The notes below the pieces were generated by a model, which saw nothing but the letters and a program-made list of their open reading frames with translations, was not told the origin of the DNA and made no database searches. From Pseudomonas sp. PDM16 (GTDB lineage Bacteria; Pseudomonadota; Gammaproteobacteria; Pseudomonadales; Pseudomonadaceae): a DNA stretch of 64,000 nucleotides. The stretch is from NCBI RefSeq assembly GCF_014851865.1, contig NZ_JACVAM010000006.1, positions 186,001-250,000 on the forward strand. Reading direction: 5' to 3'. This document shows positions 1 through 8,444 of this stretch, piece after piece. The position numbers were made by a program, and so were the translations under genes. Within the stretch, counting starts at the first letter, position 1. Every line of letters starts with the position of its first letter.

Positions 1-522
1 GAGCAGGTACGACGCATCCTTTTGGTGCGTCCCGCGGTCGAGGCCGGCGAGAAGCTCGGCTTCCTCCCCGGCGACCTGGCGCAGAAGATCGACCCCTACC
101 TGCGCCCGCTCTACGACGCACTGTACGAAATGCTCGGCTTCGAGACCGTAGCCAAGCTGATCGAGAAGCAGGTGATCGAGATTGCCCCGCTGGCCTACAT
201 GCGCGGCCGCACTCTTAACAACAGCTTCATCATTCTCGACGAGAGTCAGAACACCACCCTCGAGCAGATGAAGATGTTCCTTACCCGTATCGGCTTCGGC
301 TCGACTGCAGTCATCACCGGCGATATCACCCAGGTCGACCTGCCACGCGGCACCAAGTCCGGCCTCAGCCATGTGATGGAAGTGCTGAAGGACGTACCGG
401 GTATCAGCTTTACCCACTTCAAACCCAAGGACGTGGTACGCCACCCGCTGGTGCAACGGATCGTCGAGGCCTACGAGCGCTTCGAAGATCGCCAGTCAGG
501 CAAGGCCTCGGACAATGCTTGA
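1..522 (+). CDS. ybeZ: PhoH-like ATPase (YbeZ), 3' part
   Basis: The frame is open from base 1, so the N-terminal part, including the expected Walker A loop, lies outside the window. The visible 173 residues are the C-terminal PhoH domain: a Walker B-like FIILDESQN segment, the TGDITQVDLP motif and a GL..V...L helix. PhoH-like proteins are P-loop ATPases linked to RNA metabolism, and in proteobacteria they sit beside ybeY. Here the stop overlaps the ybeY start by 8 nt, which suggests translational coupling. The ybeZ-ybeY-corC-lnt order is a standard gammaproteobacterial cluster. Family assignment is firm; the exact cellular role is less well defined. Confidence 0.93.
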   Translation, partial: EQVRRILLVRPAVEAGEKLGFLPGDLAQKIDPYLRPLYDALYEMLGFETVAKLIEKQVIEIAPLAYMRGRTLNNSFIILDESQNTTLEQMKMFLTRIGFGSTAVITGDITQVDLPRGTKSGLSHVMEVLKDVPGISFTHFKPKDVVRHPLVQRIVEAYERFEDRQSGKASDNA

Positions 523-973
523 GCTCGACCTGCAGAACGCCTCCAGCGCCACCAACCTGCCCAGCGAAGCGCAGCTGCGCGCCTGGTGCGAGCTGGGCCT
601 GCGCCAGCGCAAGGCCGACTCCGAGCTGACCATCCGGCTGGTCGACGAGATCGAAGGCCGCGAGCTAAATCACACCTGGCGACACAAGGACTACGCCACC
701 AACGTGCTGTCCTTCCCCGCCGAGGTGCCGGAGGGCATCCTCGACATTCCGCTGCTTGGCGATCTGGTGATCTGCGTACCGGTGGTCGAGCGTGAAGCCC
801 GTGAACAGAGCAAGACACCGGAGGCGCACTGGGCGCATCTGGTCATCCACGGCTGCCTGCATCTGCTCGGCTACGACCACCTTGAGGATGAGGAAGCCGA
901 GGAAATGGAAGCACTGGAACGGGAATTGCTGGCCGAACTGGGCCACCCTGATCCATACGCTGCCGACGAATAA
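515..973 (+). CDS. ybeY: endoribonuclease YbeY
   Basis: A 152-residue protein of the UPF0054/YbeY family, a single-strand-specific zinc endoribonuclease involved in 16S rRNA 3'-end maturation and 70S quality control in the cytoplasm. The signature HGCLHLLGYDH is present, placing the three zinc-binding histidines at about residues 112, 116 and 122. Length matches the family. It starts inside the end of the PhoH-like gene and is followed 27 nt later by corC, so the three are probably cotranscribed. Confidence 0.96.
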   Translation: MLELDLQNASSATNLPSEAQLRAWCELGLRQRKADSELTIRLVDEIEGRELNHTWRHKDYATNVLSFPAEVPEGILDIPLLGDLVICVPVVEREAREQSKTPEAHWAHLVIHGCLHLLGYDHLEDEEAEEMEALERELLAELGHPDPYAADE

Positions 974-1000
974 CTGCCATAGAAGGCCCCGAGAAACACC

Positions 1001-1837
1001 ATGAGCGAAGACCGATCGAGCAACGAGCAGAAGTCCTGGTTCAACAAATTGACCCAGGCTTTTGCTCATGAGCCGAGAAACCGCCAGGAACTGCTGGAAG
1101 TCCTGCGCGAAGCGCACCAGAACAAGCTGCTCGACAGCGAAGCCCTGACCATCGTCGAGGGTGCCATCCAGGTCGCCGACCTGCAGGTACGCGACATCAT
1201 GGTGCCGCGCTCACAGATGGTCAGCATCAAGGCCAGCCAGAGCCCCGCCGAGTTCCTCCCCGCCATCGTGGACTCCGCGCACTCGCGCTACCCGGTGATT
1301 GGCGAGAGCCTCGATGAGGTGATAGGCATCCTCCTCGCCAAGGATCTGCTGCCGCTGATCATCAATAGCGACAAACCGTTCAACATCCAGGACCTGCTGC
1401 GCCCAGCCACCTTCGTACCAGAGTCCAAGCGCCTCAACGTGCTGCTGCGCGAATTCCGCGCCAACCACAACCACATGGCCGTGGTCATCGACGAGTACGG
1501 CGGCGTCGCCGGCCTGGTGACCATCGAAGACGTGCTGGAGCAGATCGTCGGCGACATCGAGGACGAGCATGACGTCGAGGAAGACAGCTACATCAAGCCG
1601 CTGCCGTCCGGCGACTTCCTGATCAAGGCACTGACGCCGATCGACAACTTCAACCAGACCTTCGACACCGAATTCCCCGACAGCGAATTCGACACCGTCG
1701 GCGGCCTGGTGATGAACGCCTTCGGCCACCTGCCCAAGCGGAACGAAGTGACCGAGATCGGCGAGTACCGCTTCCGCGTACTCAACGCCGACAGCCGCCG
1801 GGTGCATCTGCTGCGCCTGACTCCGCTAGAACGCTGA
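1001..1837 (+). CDS. corC: CorC/HlyC family CBS-domain protein
   Basis: A 278-residue soluble protein with two CBS domains (about residues 65-190; note VRDIMVPRSQM at the start and YGGVAGLVTIEDVLEQIVGD in the second) and a C-terminal CorC_HlyC domain (about 205-275) that resembles an FAD-binding fold. Homologues are annotated as magnesium/cobalt efflux accessory proteins; no membrane segment is visible, so it is not itself a pore. It lies between ybeY and lnt as in related genomes. The annotated transport role is inherited from the family. Confidence 0.9.
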   Translation: MSEDRSSNEQKSWFNKLTQAFAHEPRNRQELLEVLREAHQNKLLDSEALTIVEGAIQVADLQVRDIMVPRSQMVSIKASQSPAEFLPAIVDSAHSRYPVIGESLDEVIGILLAKDLLPLIINSDKPFNIQDLLRPATFVPESKRLNVLLREFRANHNHMAVVIDEYGGVAGLVTIEDVLEQIVGDIEDEHDVEEDSYIKPLPSGDFLIKALTPIDNFNQTFDTEFPDSEFDTVGGLVMNAFGHLPKRNEVTEIGEYRFRVLNADSRRVHLLRLTPLER

Positions 1838-1848
1838 TGAACCACCTG

Positions 1849-1871
1849 CCCCTCTCCCCACGGGAGAGGGG
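1849..1871. repeat. perfect hairpin in corC-lnt spacer
   Basis: CCCCTCTCCC at 1849-1858 pairs exactly with GGGAGAGGGG at 1862-1871 around a 3-nt loop. There is no T-run after it on either strand, so it is not a standard terminator. The 243-nt spacer 1838-2080 around it contains no gene. Its pyrimidine/purine hairpin resembles the short extragenic palindromes common in pseudomonads, and it may stabilise or attenuate the mRNA entering lnt. Confidence 0.55.
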
Positions 1872-2080
1872 CCAGGGACGAGGGCCCTTCAGGCAACTCC
1901 ACGCTATAGACTCGAAGGGAAACAGGCTGTCATGCCCCAGACTAAAGTCCGGGCTACGTTCTGGCCAACACCTCTCCTCAGGGGCGAGATGCCCGCCCAG
2001 CCCTCCCAAACCGCTCGACTTCCAGCCTCCCCGCCCTTCCAGTACCCTTGCCCGCCAGAATTCCCGATCAAGGACGCATG

Positions 2081-3601
2081 ATGCGCTGGATCACCCAACC
2101 CGGCTGGCCGGGCAACCTGCTGGCTCTCGCCGGCGGCGCCTGCACCACCCTGGCCCTGGCCCCCTTCGATATCTGGCCACTGGCCCTACTGGCCATCGCC
2201 ATCTTTTACCTCGGCCTGCGCGAGCTGAATCCACGGCAGGCCCTGCTGCGCGGCTGGCTCTACGGCCTCGGCCTGTTCCTTTCCGGCACCAGCTGGATCT
2301 ACGTCAGCATCCACGACTACGGCGCGGCCTCGCCGGCCCTGGCCGGCTTCCTCACCTTCGGCTTCTGTGCCGGCATCGCCCTGTTCTTCGCCTTGCCTGC
2401 CTGGCTATGGGCGCGCTGGCTGCGCCGCCACGATGCGCCGATCAGCGATGCTCTAGCCTTCGCCTCTCTGTGGCTAGCCCAGGAAGCCTTCCGCGGCTGG
2501 CTCCTCACTGGTTTCCCCTGGCTCTTCTCCGGCTATAGCCAGTTGCGCGGCCCGCTGGCCGGCCTGGCGCCGATCGGTGGCATGTGGCTGCTGTCCCTGA
2601 CCCTGGCCCTGAGCGCGGCGCTGCTGGTCAACCTGCCGCGCCTGCGCGCCAGCAAGGCGCAACTGGCAGCTGGCCTGGCCTTGCTACTGGCACCCTGGAT
2701 CATCGGCCTGGCGATCAAGGACCATACCTGGACCGCGAACAAGGGCGCGCCGCTCAAGGTCGCCGCCGTACAGGGTAATGTCGAACAGAACATGAAGTGG
2801 GACCCGGCCCAGCTCGATGCCCAGCTGGCGCTGTACCGCGACATGACTCTGGCCAGTCGGCCCGCCGACCTGATCGTCTGGCCGGAGACTGCCGTACCGG
2901 TGCTCAAGGAATTCGCCGAGGGTTACCTGAAGGTAATGGGCCGGGTCGCCGTCGACCGCGATGCTGCGCTGATCACCGGGGTGCCGGTGCGCCAGACCAA
3001 CGAGCGCGGCGAGAAGCGCTACTACAACGCGATCACCGTGACTGGCTGGGGCGAAGGCACCTACCTCAAGCAGAAGCTGGTGCCGTTCGGCGAATACGTG
3101 CCGTTGCAGGAAGTGCTGCGCGGGCTGATCGCCTTCTTCGACCTGCCCATGTCCGACTTCGCCCGCGGCCCTTCCGACCAGGGCCCGCTGCAGGCCAAAG
3201 GCCTGAAGATCGCACCATTCATCTGCTACGAGGTGGTCTATCCGGAGTTCGCCGCCGACCTGGCAGCACAGAGTGACCTACTGCTGACGGTGAGCAACGA
3301 TACCTGGTTCGGCACATCGATCGGACCGTTACAGCACCTGCAGATGGCGCAGATGCGCGCCCTGGAGGCCGGCCGCTGGATGATCCGCGCCACCAACAAC
3401 GGCGTCACCGCGCTGATCGACCCGCAAGGGCGCATCACCGACCAGATTCCACAGTTCGAGCAAGCCATCCTCTACGGCGAAGTACAACCCATGCAGGGCC
3501 TGACCCCCTATCTGCAGTGGCGCGCCTGGCCGCTGGTCGCTCTGTGCAGCGGGCTGCTGGGCTGGGCTCTGTGGAGCCGCCGTCGCCAGAGTCGGAGCTG
3601 A
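2081..3601 (+). CDS. lnt: apolipoprotein N-acyltransferase
   Basis: Inner-membrane enzyme that adds the third acyl chain to the N-terminal cysteine of lipoproteins, the last maturation step before Lol sorting. Several hydrophobic segments occupy residues 1-220, followed by a nitrilase-like domain. The catalytic triad is visible: Glu in VWPETAVP (about 269), Lys in YLKQKLVPFGEYVP (about 330) and Cys in FICYEVVYPE (about 382). The start at 2081 is preferred over the adjacent ATG at 2078 because AAGGA at 2070-2074 is better spaced; upstream in-frame codons do not resemble the family. Product length 506 aa is typical. The window encodes several lipoproteins that would be substrates. Confidence 0.95.
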   Translation: MRWITQPGWPGNLLALAGGACTTLALAPFDIWPLALLAIAIFYLGLRELNPRQALLRGWLYGLGLFLSGTSWIYVSIHDYGAASPALAGFLTFGFCAGIALFFALPAWLWARWLRRHDAPISDALAFASLWLAQEAFRGWLLTGFPWLFSGYSQLRGPLAGLAPIGGMWLLSLTLALSAALLVNLPRLRASKAQLAAGLALLLAPWIIGLAIKDHTWTANKGAPLKVAAVQGNVEQNMKWDPAQLDAQLALYRDMTLASRPADLIVWPETAVPVLKEFAEGYLKVMGRVAVDRDAALITGVPVRQTNERGEKRYYNAITVTGWGEGTYLKQKLVPFGEYVPLQEVLRGLIAFFDLPMSDFARGPSDQGPLQAKGLKIAPFICYEVVYPEFAADLAAQSDLLLTVSNDTWFGTSIGPLQHLQMAQMRALEAGRWMIRATNNGVTALIDPQGRITDQIPQFEQAILYGEVQPMQGLTPYLQWRAWPLVALCSGLLGWALWSRRRQSRS

Positions 3602-3667
3602 CGACGCAATTGCGCGACCACCTGGGTCGCGCATCGACTCCGCTCGTACAGCTCAGCAGAATGCCCC

Positions 3668-4441
3668 TTACTCCCCACGATAGATCAGCGGGTAAACCAA
3701 CAGGCCTGCAGCTTCGTTGAGCAGCCGTGTGTTCTGCCACAGCGCCTTGCCCTCCGGCAGCCAGCCGCCCAACGGACGTTCGTTGGGCACGCCAAGGAAA
3801 CCCAACGGCGCCGCCACCACCTCCAAGCCAGCACGTTCGAAGCACCAGCGCGAGCGCGGCATGTGCGCCGCCTGAGTCACCAGCACCACGCGACTCACGC
3901 CCTGCGCCTTGAGCAGCTCCGCACTGAACTGGGCGTTCTCCCAGGTGGTACGGCTGCGCTCCTCCTGCCAACGGGTCGGCACGGCGAAATCGCGCCGCAG
4001 CACTTCGGCCATCATCGCCGCCTCGCTGGGCGGCTGACCGTAGTGCAGGCCACCGCTGATCAGCACCGGTAGACCGGAGGCCCGATGCAATCGCGCCGCG
4101 TAGCGCAGGCGTTCGATGGCGGCACCGCTCGGCTGGTCACTGCCCCAGGCCGGATCGGCCTCCTCGCGCCCCGAACCCAGCACGACGATCACCTCAGCCC
4201 GCTGCGCCAGCCCGGGCCACTGCCCCTCGGCCAGCGCCGGCTCGCGTTCGAGCAGGCGCGCCGACCACTCCATCACCACCGGCAGGCTGAGCAGCCACAG
4301 CCCGCCCAGGCCAGAAGTCAGGCACAGCGCCGCCAGGCGCGGCCGCCCCGCCCAGGCCCACAGCAGCCAGGCCAGGAGGATAAGCAGCATAAGGCCGCCA
4401 GGGGGAAGGATCAGTTGTTTGAGGATAAAGCGCAGTTCCAT
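3668..4441 (-). CDS. YdcF/ElyC-family DUF218 membrane protein
   Basis: A 257-residue protein with two N-terminal hydrophobic segments (about residues 10-60) and a DUF218 domain: VIVVLGSG near residue 86, then SGLPVLISGG, ERSRTTWENAQFS and VVLVTQAAHMPRS. Members such as ElyC and SanA affect envelope integrity and peptidoglycan precursor metabolism, but the reaction is not known. ATG at 4441 is chosen because GGAGGTG lies 5-9 nt upstream; a GTG two codons earlier overlaps that site. It is convergent with lnt and precedes leuS on the opposite strand. Confidence 0.85.
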   Translation of the reverse strand: MELRFILKQLILPPGGLMLLILLAWLLWAWAGRPRLAALCLTSGLGGLWLLSLPVVMEWSARLLEREPALAEGQWPGLAQRAEVIVVLGSGREEADPAWGSDQPSGAAIERLRYAARLHRASGLPVLISGGLHYGQPPSEAAMMAEVLRRDFAVPTRWQEERSRTTWENAQFSAELLKAQGVSRVVLVTQAAHMPRSRWCFERAGLEVVAAPLGFLGVPNERPLGGWLPEGKALWQNTRLLNEAAGLLVYPLIYRGE

Positions 4442-4465
4442 GGGCACCTCCAGTGCCCGCGGAGA

Positions 4466-4915
4466 CTATCGCGGCTGGCCCGCGCGGAACAGCTTGGAGC
4501 CACATGAGCCGCAGGGTTGCACACCCTCGCCACGCTGAATCTGCGCCACGGCACCACAAAGGGCGCAGCACAGTTGCTGGCGCTTCTTGAGCACCGCCTT
4601 GCCACGCGACACGGGCTTGTTAACCACGCGTGACGGCAGCTTGCCGGCGGGCTTGCTCGCGGTGGCCGGTAGCTGCTCGATCACTGCCAGCTCTTCGGCA
4701 GCGGCATGCCAGCCACGTAGCCAGTGGAGATCACGATCCAGATAGGCGCGAATCAGCTCGATTTCGGCAGGCGTCAGGCCGCGCAATTCCAGCTCATCGG
4801 GAGGCAGATCGTGCAGGCGGGTCGCGGTATCCGCCTCCTGCAGGGCTAAAGCCAGGCGCTGCAGCAAACGCTCGTAGAGCCCGCCCCCCACCTCCGCACG
4901 CCGCGACTCAGCCAT
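4466..4915 (-). CDS. zinc-ribbon containing conserved protein
   Basis: A 149-residue cytoplasmic protein. The N-terminal 80 residues are charged and helical (ERLLQRLALALQEADTATRL), then a basic linker, then a C-terminal zinc ribbon made by CALC (about residue 118) and CGSC (about 137). It resembles the DUF1451-type zinc-ribbon proteins found in this position upstream of leuS in pseudomonads. No enzymatic motif is visible. It lies 24 nt upstream of the DUF218 gene on the same strand, so the two may be cotranscribed. Function unknown. Confidence 0.78.
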   Translation of the reverse strand: MAESRRAEVGGGLYERLLQRLALALQEADTATRLHDLPPDELELRGLTPAEIELIRAYLDRDLHWLRGWHAAAEELAVIEQLPATASKPAGKLPSRVVNKPVSRGKAVLKKRQQLCCALCGAVAQIQRGEGVQPCGSCGSKLFRAGQPR

Positions 4916-5029
4916 TCATCACCTCGACCGGGGTGCTGCTTGAGCGCCCTCAATGCCAAGCTTAGCGCCGGGCGCAGCCAAGGCCGGCCGCAGCGACAAA
5001 CGGCGGCGCGGCCGGAAGTCGAGGCACAA

Positions 5030-5066
5030 TCAGGGTTTCCCTGAATCGAGGGGGGTCATGTATGCT
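5030..5066 (+). promoter_or_regulatory. possible leuS promoter with small palindrome
   Basis: TCAGGG-TTT-CCCTGA at 5030-5044 is a perfect 6-bp inverted repeat, and TATGCT at 5061-5066 is a reasonable -10 hexamer 42 nt before the leuS ATG. No good -35 is seen at the right spacing. Tentative. Confidence 0.3.
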
Positions 5067-5107
5067 ACGGCGTTTCTCGCAAGCCCTATTTTCCAGCGCC
5101 GAAGCCC

Positions 5108-7720
5108 ATGCACGAACAGTATTCGCCCCGTGAAATCGAAGCCGCCGCCCAATCCCACTGGGACGAGCAGAAATCCTTTGTCGTAAGTGAACAGCCGGGC
5201 AAGGACACCTTCTATTGCCTGTCCATGTTCCCCTACCCGAGCGGCAAGCTACACATGGGGCACGTGCGCAACTACACCATCGGTGACGTGATCGCCCGCT
5301 ACCAGCGTATGCAGGGCAAGAACGTGCTGCAGCCGATGGGCTGGGACGCCTTCGGCATGCCGGCCGAGAACGCGGCAATGAAGAACAACGTCGCCCCGGC
5401 CAAGTGGACCTACGAGAACATCGCCTACATGAAGTCCCAGCTGCAGAGCCTGGGCCTGGCCGTCGACTGGACTCGCGAAGTCACCACCTGCAAGCCGGAC
5501 TACTACCGCTGGGAACAGTGGCTGTTCACCCAGCTGTTCACCAAGGGCGTGATCTATCGCAAGAACGGCACGGTCAACTGGGACCCGGTGGACCAGACCG
5601 TACTGGCCAACGAGCAGGTCATCGACGGCCGCGGCTGGCGCTCCGGCGCACTGGTCGAGAAGCGCGAAATCCCGATGTACTACTTCCGCATCACTGCCTA
5701 TGCGGAAGAGCTGCTGTCCAGCCTGGACGAACTGCCGGGCTGGCCCGAGCAGGTCAAGACCATGCAGCGCAACTGGATCGGCAAGAGCTTCGGTGCCGAC
5801 ATCGCCTTCGACTATGACATCGCCAGCATCGGCATCGAAGGCCAGCTGAAGGTCTACTCGACCCGTCCCGACACCCTGATGGGCGCCACCTACGTGGCCG
5901 TGGCCGCCGAGCACCCGCTGGCCCAGCGCGCCGCCGAGAACAACGCCGAACTGGCCGCCTTCATCGCCGAGTGCAAGGCCGGCTCCGTGGCCGAGGCCGA
6001 CATGGCCACCATGGAGAAGAAAGGCGTGGCCACCGGCCAGTTCGTCCTCCATCCGCTGACCGGCGACAAGCTGCCGGTGTTCGTCGCCAACTACGTGCTG
6101 TGGGGCTACGGCGAAGGCGCCGTGATGGCCGTGCCGGCCCATGACGAGCGTGACTTCGAATTCGCCAACAAGTACGGCCTGCCGATCAAGCAGGTCTACG
6201 CCGGCGAGGGCAAGGAATACGACGCCGCCACCTGGCAAGCCTGGTACGGCGACAAGGACGGCCTGCTCACCATCAATTCCGGCAAATACGACGGCAAGGG
6301 CTTCACCGAGTCCTTTGACGCCATCGTCGCCGACCTGGAAGCCAGCGCCCACGGCGCGCGCAAGACCCAGTTCCGCCTGCGCGACTGGGGCATCAGCCGC
6401 CAGCGCTACTGGGGCTGCCCGATCCCGATCATCCACTGCCCGACCTGCGGCGACGTGCCGGTGCCGGAAGACCAGCTGCCGGTCGTGCTGCCGGAAGACG
6501 TGGTGCCGGACGGCGCCGGTTCGCCGCTGGCCAAGATGCCCGAGTTCTACGCCTGCAGCTGCCCGAAATGCGGTACCGCGGCCAAACGCGAAACCGACAC
6601 CATGGACACCTTCGTCGAGTCGTCCTGGTACTTCGCCCGTTACGCCAGCCCGAACTACGAAGGCGGCATGGTCGATCCGCAGGCCGCCAACCACTGGCTG
6701 CCGGTGGACCAGTACATCGGCGGTATCGAACACGCCATCCTGCACCTGCTGTACGCGCGCTTCTTCCACAAGCTGATGCGCGACGAAGGCCTGGTGTCCT
6801 CGAACGAGCCGTTCAAGAACCTGCTGACCCAGGGCATGGTGGTCGCCGAGACCTACTACCGCACCCTGGATAACGGCGGCAAGGACTGGTTCAACCCGGC
6901 CGACGTGGAAGTCGAGCGCGACGCCAAGGCCAAGGTCATCGGCGCCAAGCTGAAATCCGACGGCCTGCCGGTGGAAATCGGCGGCACCGAGAAGATGTCC
7001 AAGTCGAAGAACAACGGCGTGGACCCGCAGGCCATGATCGACGCCTACGGCGCCGACACCTGCCGCCTATTCATGATGTTCGCCTCGCCGCCCGACATGA
7101 GCTGCGAATGGTCCGACGCCGGCATCGAAGGAGCCAACCGCTTCCTGCGCCGCGTCTGGCGCCTGGCCCACGGCCATGTCAGCGCCGGCCTGCCGGGCGC
7201 GCTGGATATCGCCTCACTGTCTGACGAGCAGAAGGCCGTGCGCCGCGCCATCCACCTGGCCATCAAGCAGGCCAGCAATGACGTGGGTCAGAACCACAAG
7301 TTCAACACCGCCATCGCCCAGGTGATGACCCTGATGAACGTGCTGGAGAAAGCGCCGAGCACCGACGCCCAGAACCGCGCCCTGCTGCAGGAAGGTCTGG
7401 AAGCCGTGGCCCTGCTGCTGGCGCCGATCACTCCGCACATCTGCCACGAGCTGTGGCAGCAACTGGGCAAGGCCGGCGCCATCATCGATGCGCAGTGGCC
7501 GCAGGTCGACGAATCGGCACTGGTGCAGGACAGCCTGACCCTGGTCATCCAGGTCAACGGCAAGCTGCGCGGCCAGATCGAAGTACCAGCCTCCGCCTCC
7601 CGCGAGGAAGTCGAAGCCGCCGCCCGCGCCAACGAGAACGTGCTGCGCTTCACCGAGGGCGTGACCATCCGCAAGGTCATCGTCGTGCCGGGCAAGCTGG
7701 TCAACATCGTCGCCAACTGA
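5108..7720 (+). CDS. leuS: leucyl-tRNA synthetase
   Basis: Class I aminoacyl-tRNA synthetase that charges tRNA-Leu in the cytoplasm. The HIGH motif appears as HMGH (residues 49-52) and the KMSKS loop is exact (residues 629-633). Between them lie the editing (CP1) domain with its threonine-rich STRPDTLMGATYVAVA segment and a zinc-type CPTC...CPKC region near residues 440-490. Length 870 aa matches the family. It heads the leuS-lptE-holA order conserved in pseudomonads. Confidence 0.98.
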   Translation: MHEQYSPREIEAAAQSHWDEQKSFVVSEQPGKDTFYCLSMFPYPSGKLHMGHVRNYTIGDVIARYQRMQGKNVLQPMGWDAFGMPAENAAMKNNVAPAKWTYENIAYMKSQLQSLGLAVDWTREVTTCKPDYYRWEQWLFTQLFTKGVIYRKNGTVNWDPVDQTVLANEQVIDGRGWRSGALVEKREIPMYYFRITAYAEELLSSLDELPGWPEQVKTMQRNWIGKSFGADIAFDYDIASIGIEGQLKVYSTRPDTLMGATYVAVAAEHPLAQRAAENNAELAAFIAECKAGSVAEADMATMEKKGVATGQFVLHPLTGDKLPVFVANYVLWGYGEGAVMAVPAHDERDFEFANKYGLPIKQVYAGEGKEYDAATWQAWYGDKDGLLTINSGKYDGKGFTESFDAIVADLEASAHGARKTQFRLRDWGISRQRYWGCPIPIIHCPTCGDVPVPEDQLPVVLPEDVVPDGAGSPLAKMPEFYACSCPKCGTAAKRETDTMDTFVESSWYFARYASPNYEGGMVDPQAANHWLPVDQYIGGIEHAILHLLYARFFHKLMRDEGLVSSNEPFKNLLTQGMVVAETYYRTLDNGGKDWFNPADVEVERDAKAKVIGAKLKSDGLPVEIGGTEKMSKSKNNGVDPQAMIDAYGADTCRLFMMFASPPDMSCEWSDAGIEGANRFLRRVWRLAHGHVSAGLPGALDIASLSDEQKAVRRAIHLAIKQASNDVGQNHKFNTAIAQVMTLMNVLEKAPSTDAQNRALLQEGLEAVALLLAPITPHICHELWQQLGKAGAIIDAQWPQVDESALVQDSLTLVIQVNGKLRGQIEVPASASREEVEAAARANENVLRFTEGVTIRKVIVVPGKLVNIVAN

Positions 7721-7740
7721 ACCGCTGCCAACTGATTCAG

Positions 7741-7758
7741 CCGGCGCTCAGGCGCCGG
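7741..7758 (+). repeat. hairpin between leuS and lptE
   Basis: CCGGCGC at 7741-7747 pairs with GCGCCGG at 7752-7758 around a TCAG loop. It is not followed by a T-run, so it is more likely an mRNA-processing or attenuating hairpin than a full terminator. Confidence 0.45.
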
Positions 7759-7779
7759 GTCTCTCAAGGGGAAAAAACA

Positions 7780-8391
7780 ATGATGAAACGGAACATGCTG
7801 GTCATCGGCCTCGCCGTCCTGCTCAGCGCCTGTGGTTTCCAGCTGCGCGGCACCGGCAGCGCCGATTTCGCCCTCAAGGAAGTCGACCTGCAGGCGCGTA
7901 ACGCCTATGGCGAGACCGTCAAGCAGCTGAAGCAACTGCTGGAAAGCAGCGGTGTGAAAGTACACAACGGTGCGCCCTATCGCCTGTACCTGGCCAACGA
8001 GCAGGAAACCCAGCGCACCGCCAGCTTCACCAGCAACGCTCGCAGCGCCGAGTACCAGCTGACGACCCGCGTCGATTACGAGATCCGCGGCGAGAAGAAC
8101 CTGCTGCTGCTCAAGGACTGGCTGGCTGTGCAGAGCGTCTATGTACACGACGAGAACAACCTGATCGGCTCCAGCCAGGAATCCGACCAGCTACGCCAGG
8201 AAATGCGCCGCGAACTGATTCAGCAAATGTCACTGCGCCTCCAGCAACTGACTCCCGCCCAGCTGGAACAGCTGCAGCAGGAAGCCGAGGCTCGAGCCGC
8301 CGCAGAAGCTGAAGCGGCTGCTGCCGCACGCCGCGCCGAGCAGGAATCTGCGCCGCTGCAGTCGCCGATCCAGCTGCCAATCAAGCAGTAA
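7780..8391 (+). CDS. lptE: LPS-assembly lipoprotein LptE
   Basis: Outer-membrane lipoprotein that plugs the LptD barrel and helps insert LPS. A signal peptide with lipobox LLSAC (lipidated Cys at residue 18) is followed by the typical GFQLRG start of the mature protein. The last 40 residues are an Ala/Glu-rich helix (EAEARAAAEAEAAAAARRAE), an extension seen in pseudomonads but not in the E. coli protein. The ATG at 7780 follows AGGGG at 7767-7771; a second ATG at 7783 is possible. The frame runs open back into leuS, but that part is not coding. Length 203 aa. Confidence 0.93.
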   Translation: MMKRNMLVIGLAVLLSACGFQLRGTGSADFALKEVDLQARNAYGETVKQLKQLLESSGVKVHNGAPYRLYLANEQETQRTASFTSNARSAEYQLTTRVDYEIRGEKNLLLLKDWLAVQSVYVHDENNLIGSSQESDQLRQEMRRELIQQMSLRLQQLTPAQLEQLQQEAEARAAAEAEAAAAARRAEQESAPLQSPIQLPIKQ

Positions 8392-8398
8392 AGCGAGA

Positions 8399-8420
8399 GG
8401 GCCGGGCAACCGGCCCTTTT
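8399..8420 (+). terminator. intrinsic terminator after lptE
   Basis: GGGCCGG (8399-8405), GCAA loop, CCGGCCC (8410-8416), then TTTT at 8417-8420. A perfect 7-bp GC stem with a T-run. It separates lptE from holA, which starts 25 nt later, so holA is probably reached by partial read-through or has its own start. Confidence 0.85.
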
Positions 8421-8444
8421 CACAAGCGACCAAACCACATCCCG

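Noticed and set aside
5249..6769. 506-codon frame on the minus strand inside leuS
   Set aside because: Shadow of LeuS codon bias, with no recognised domain or ribosome site.
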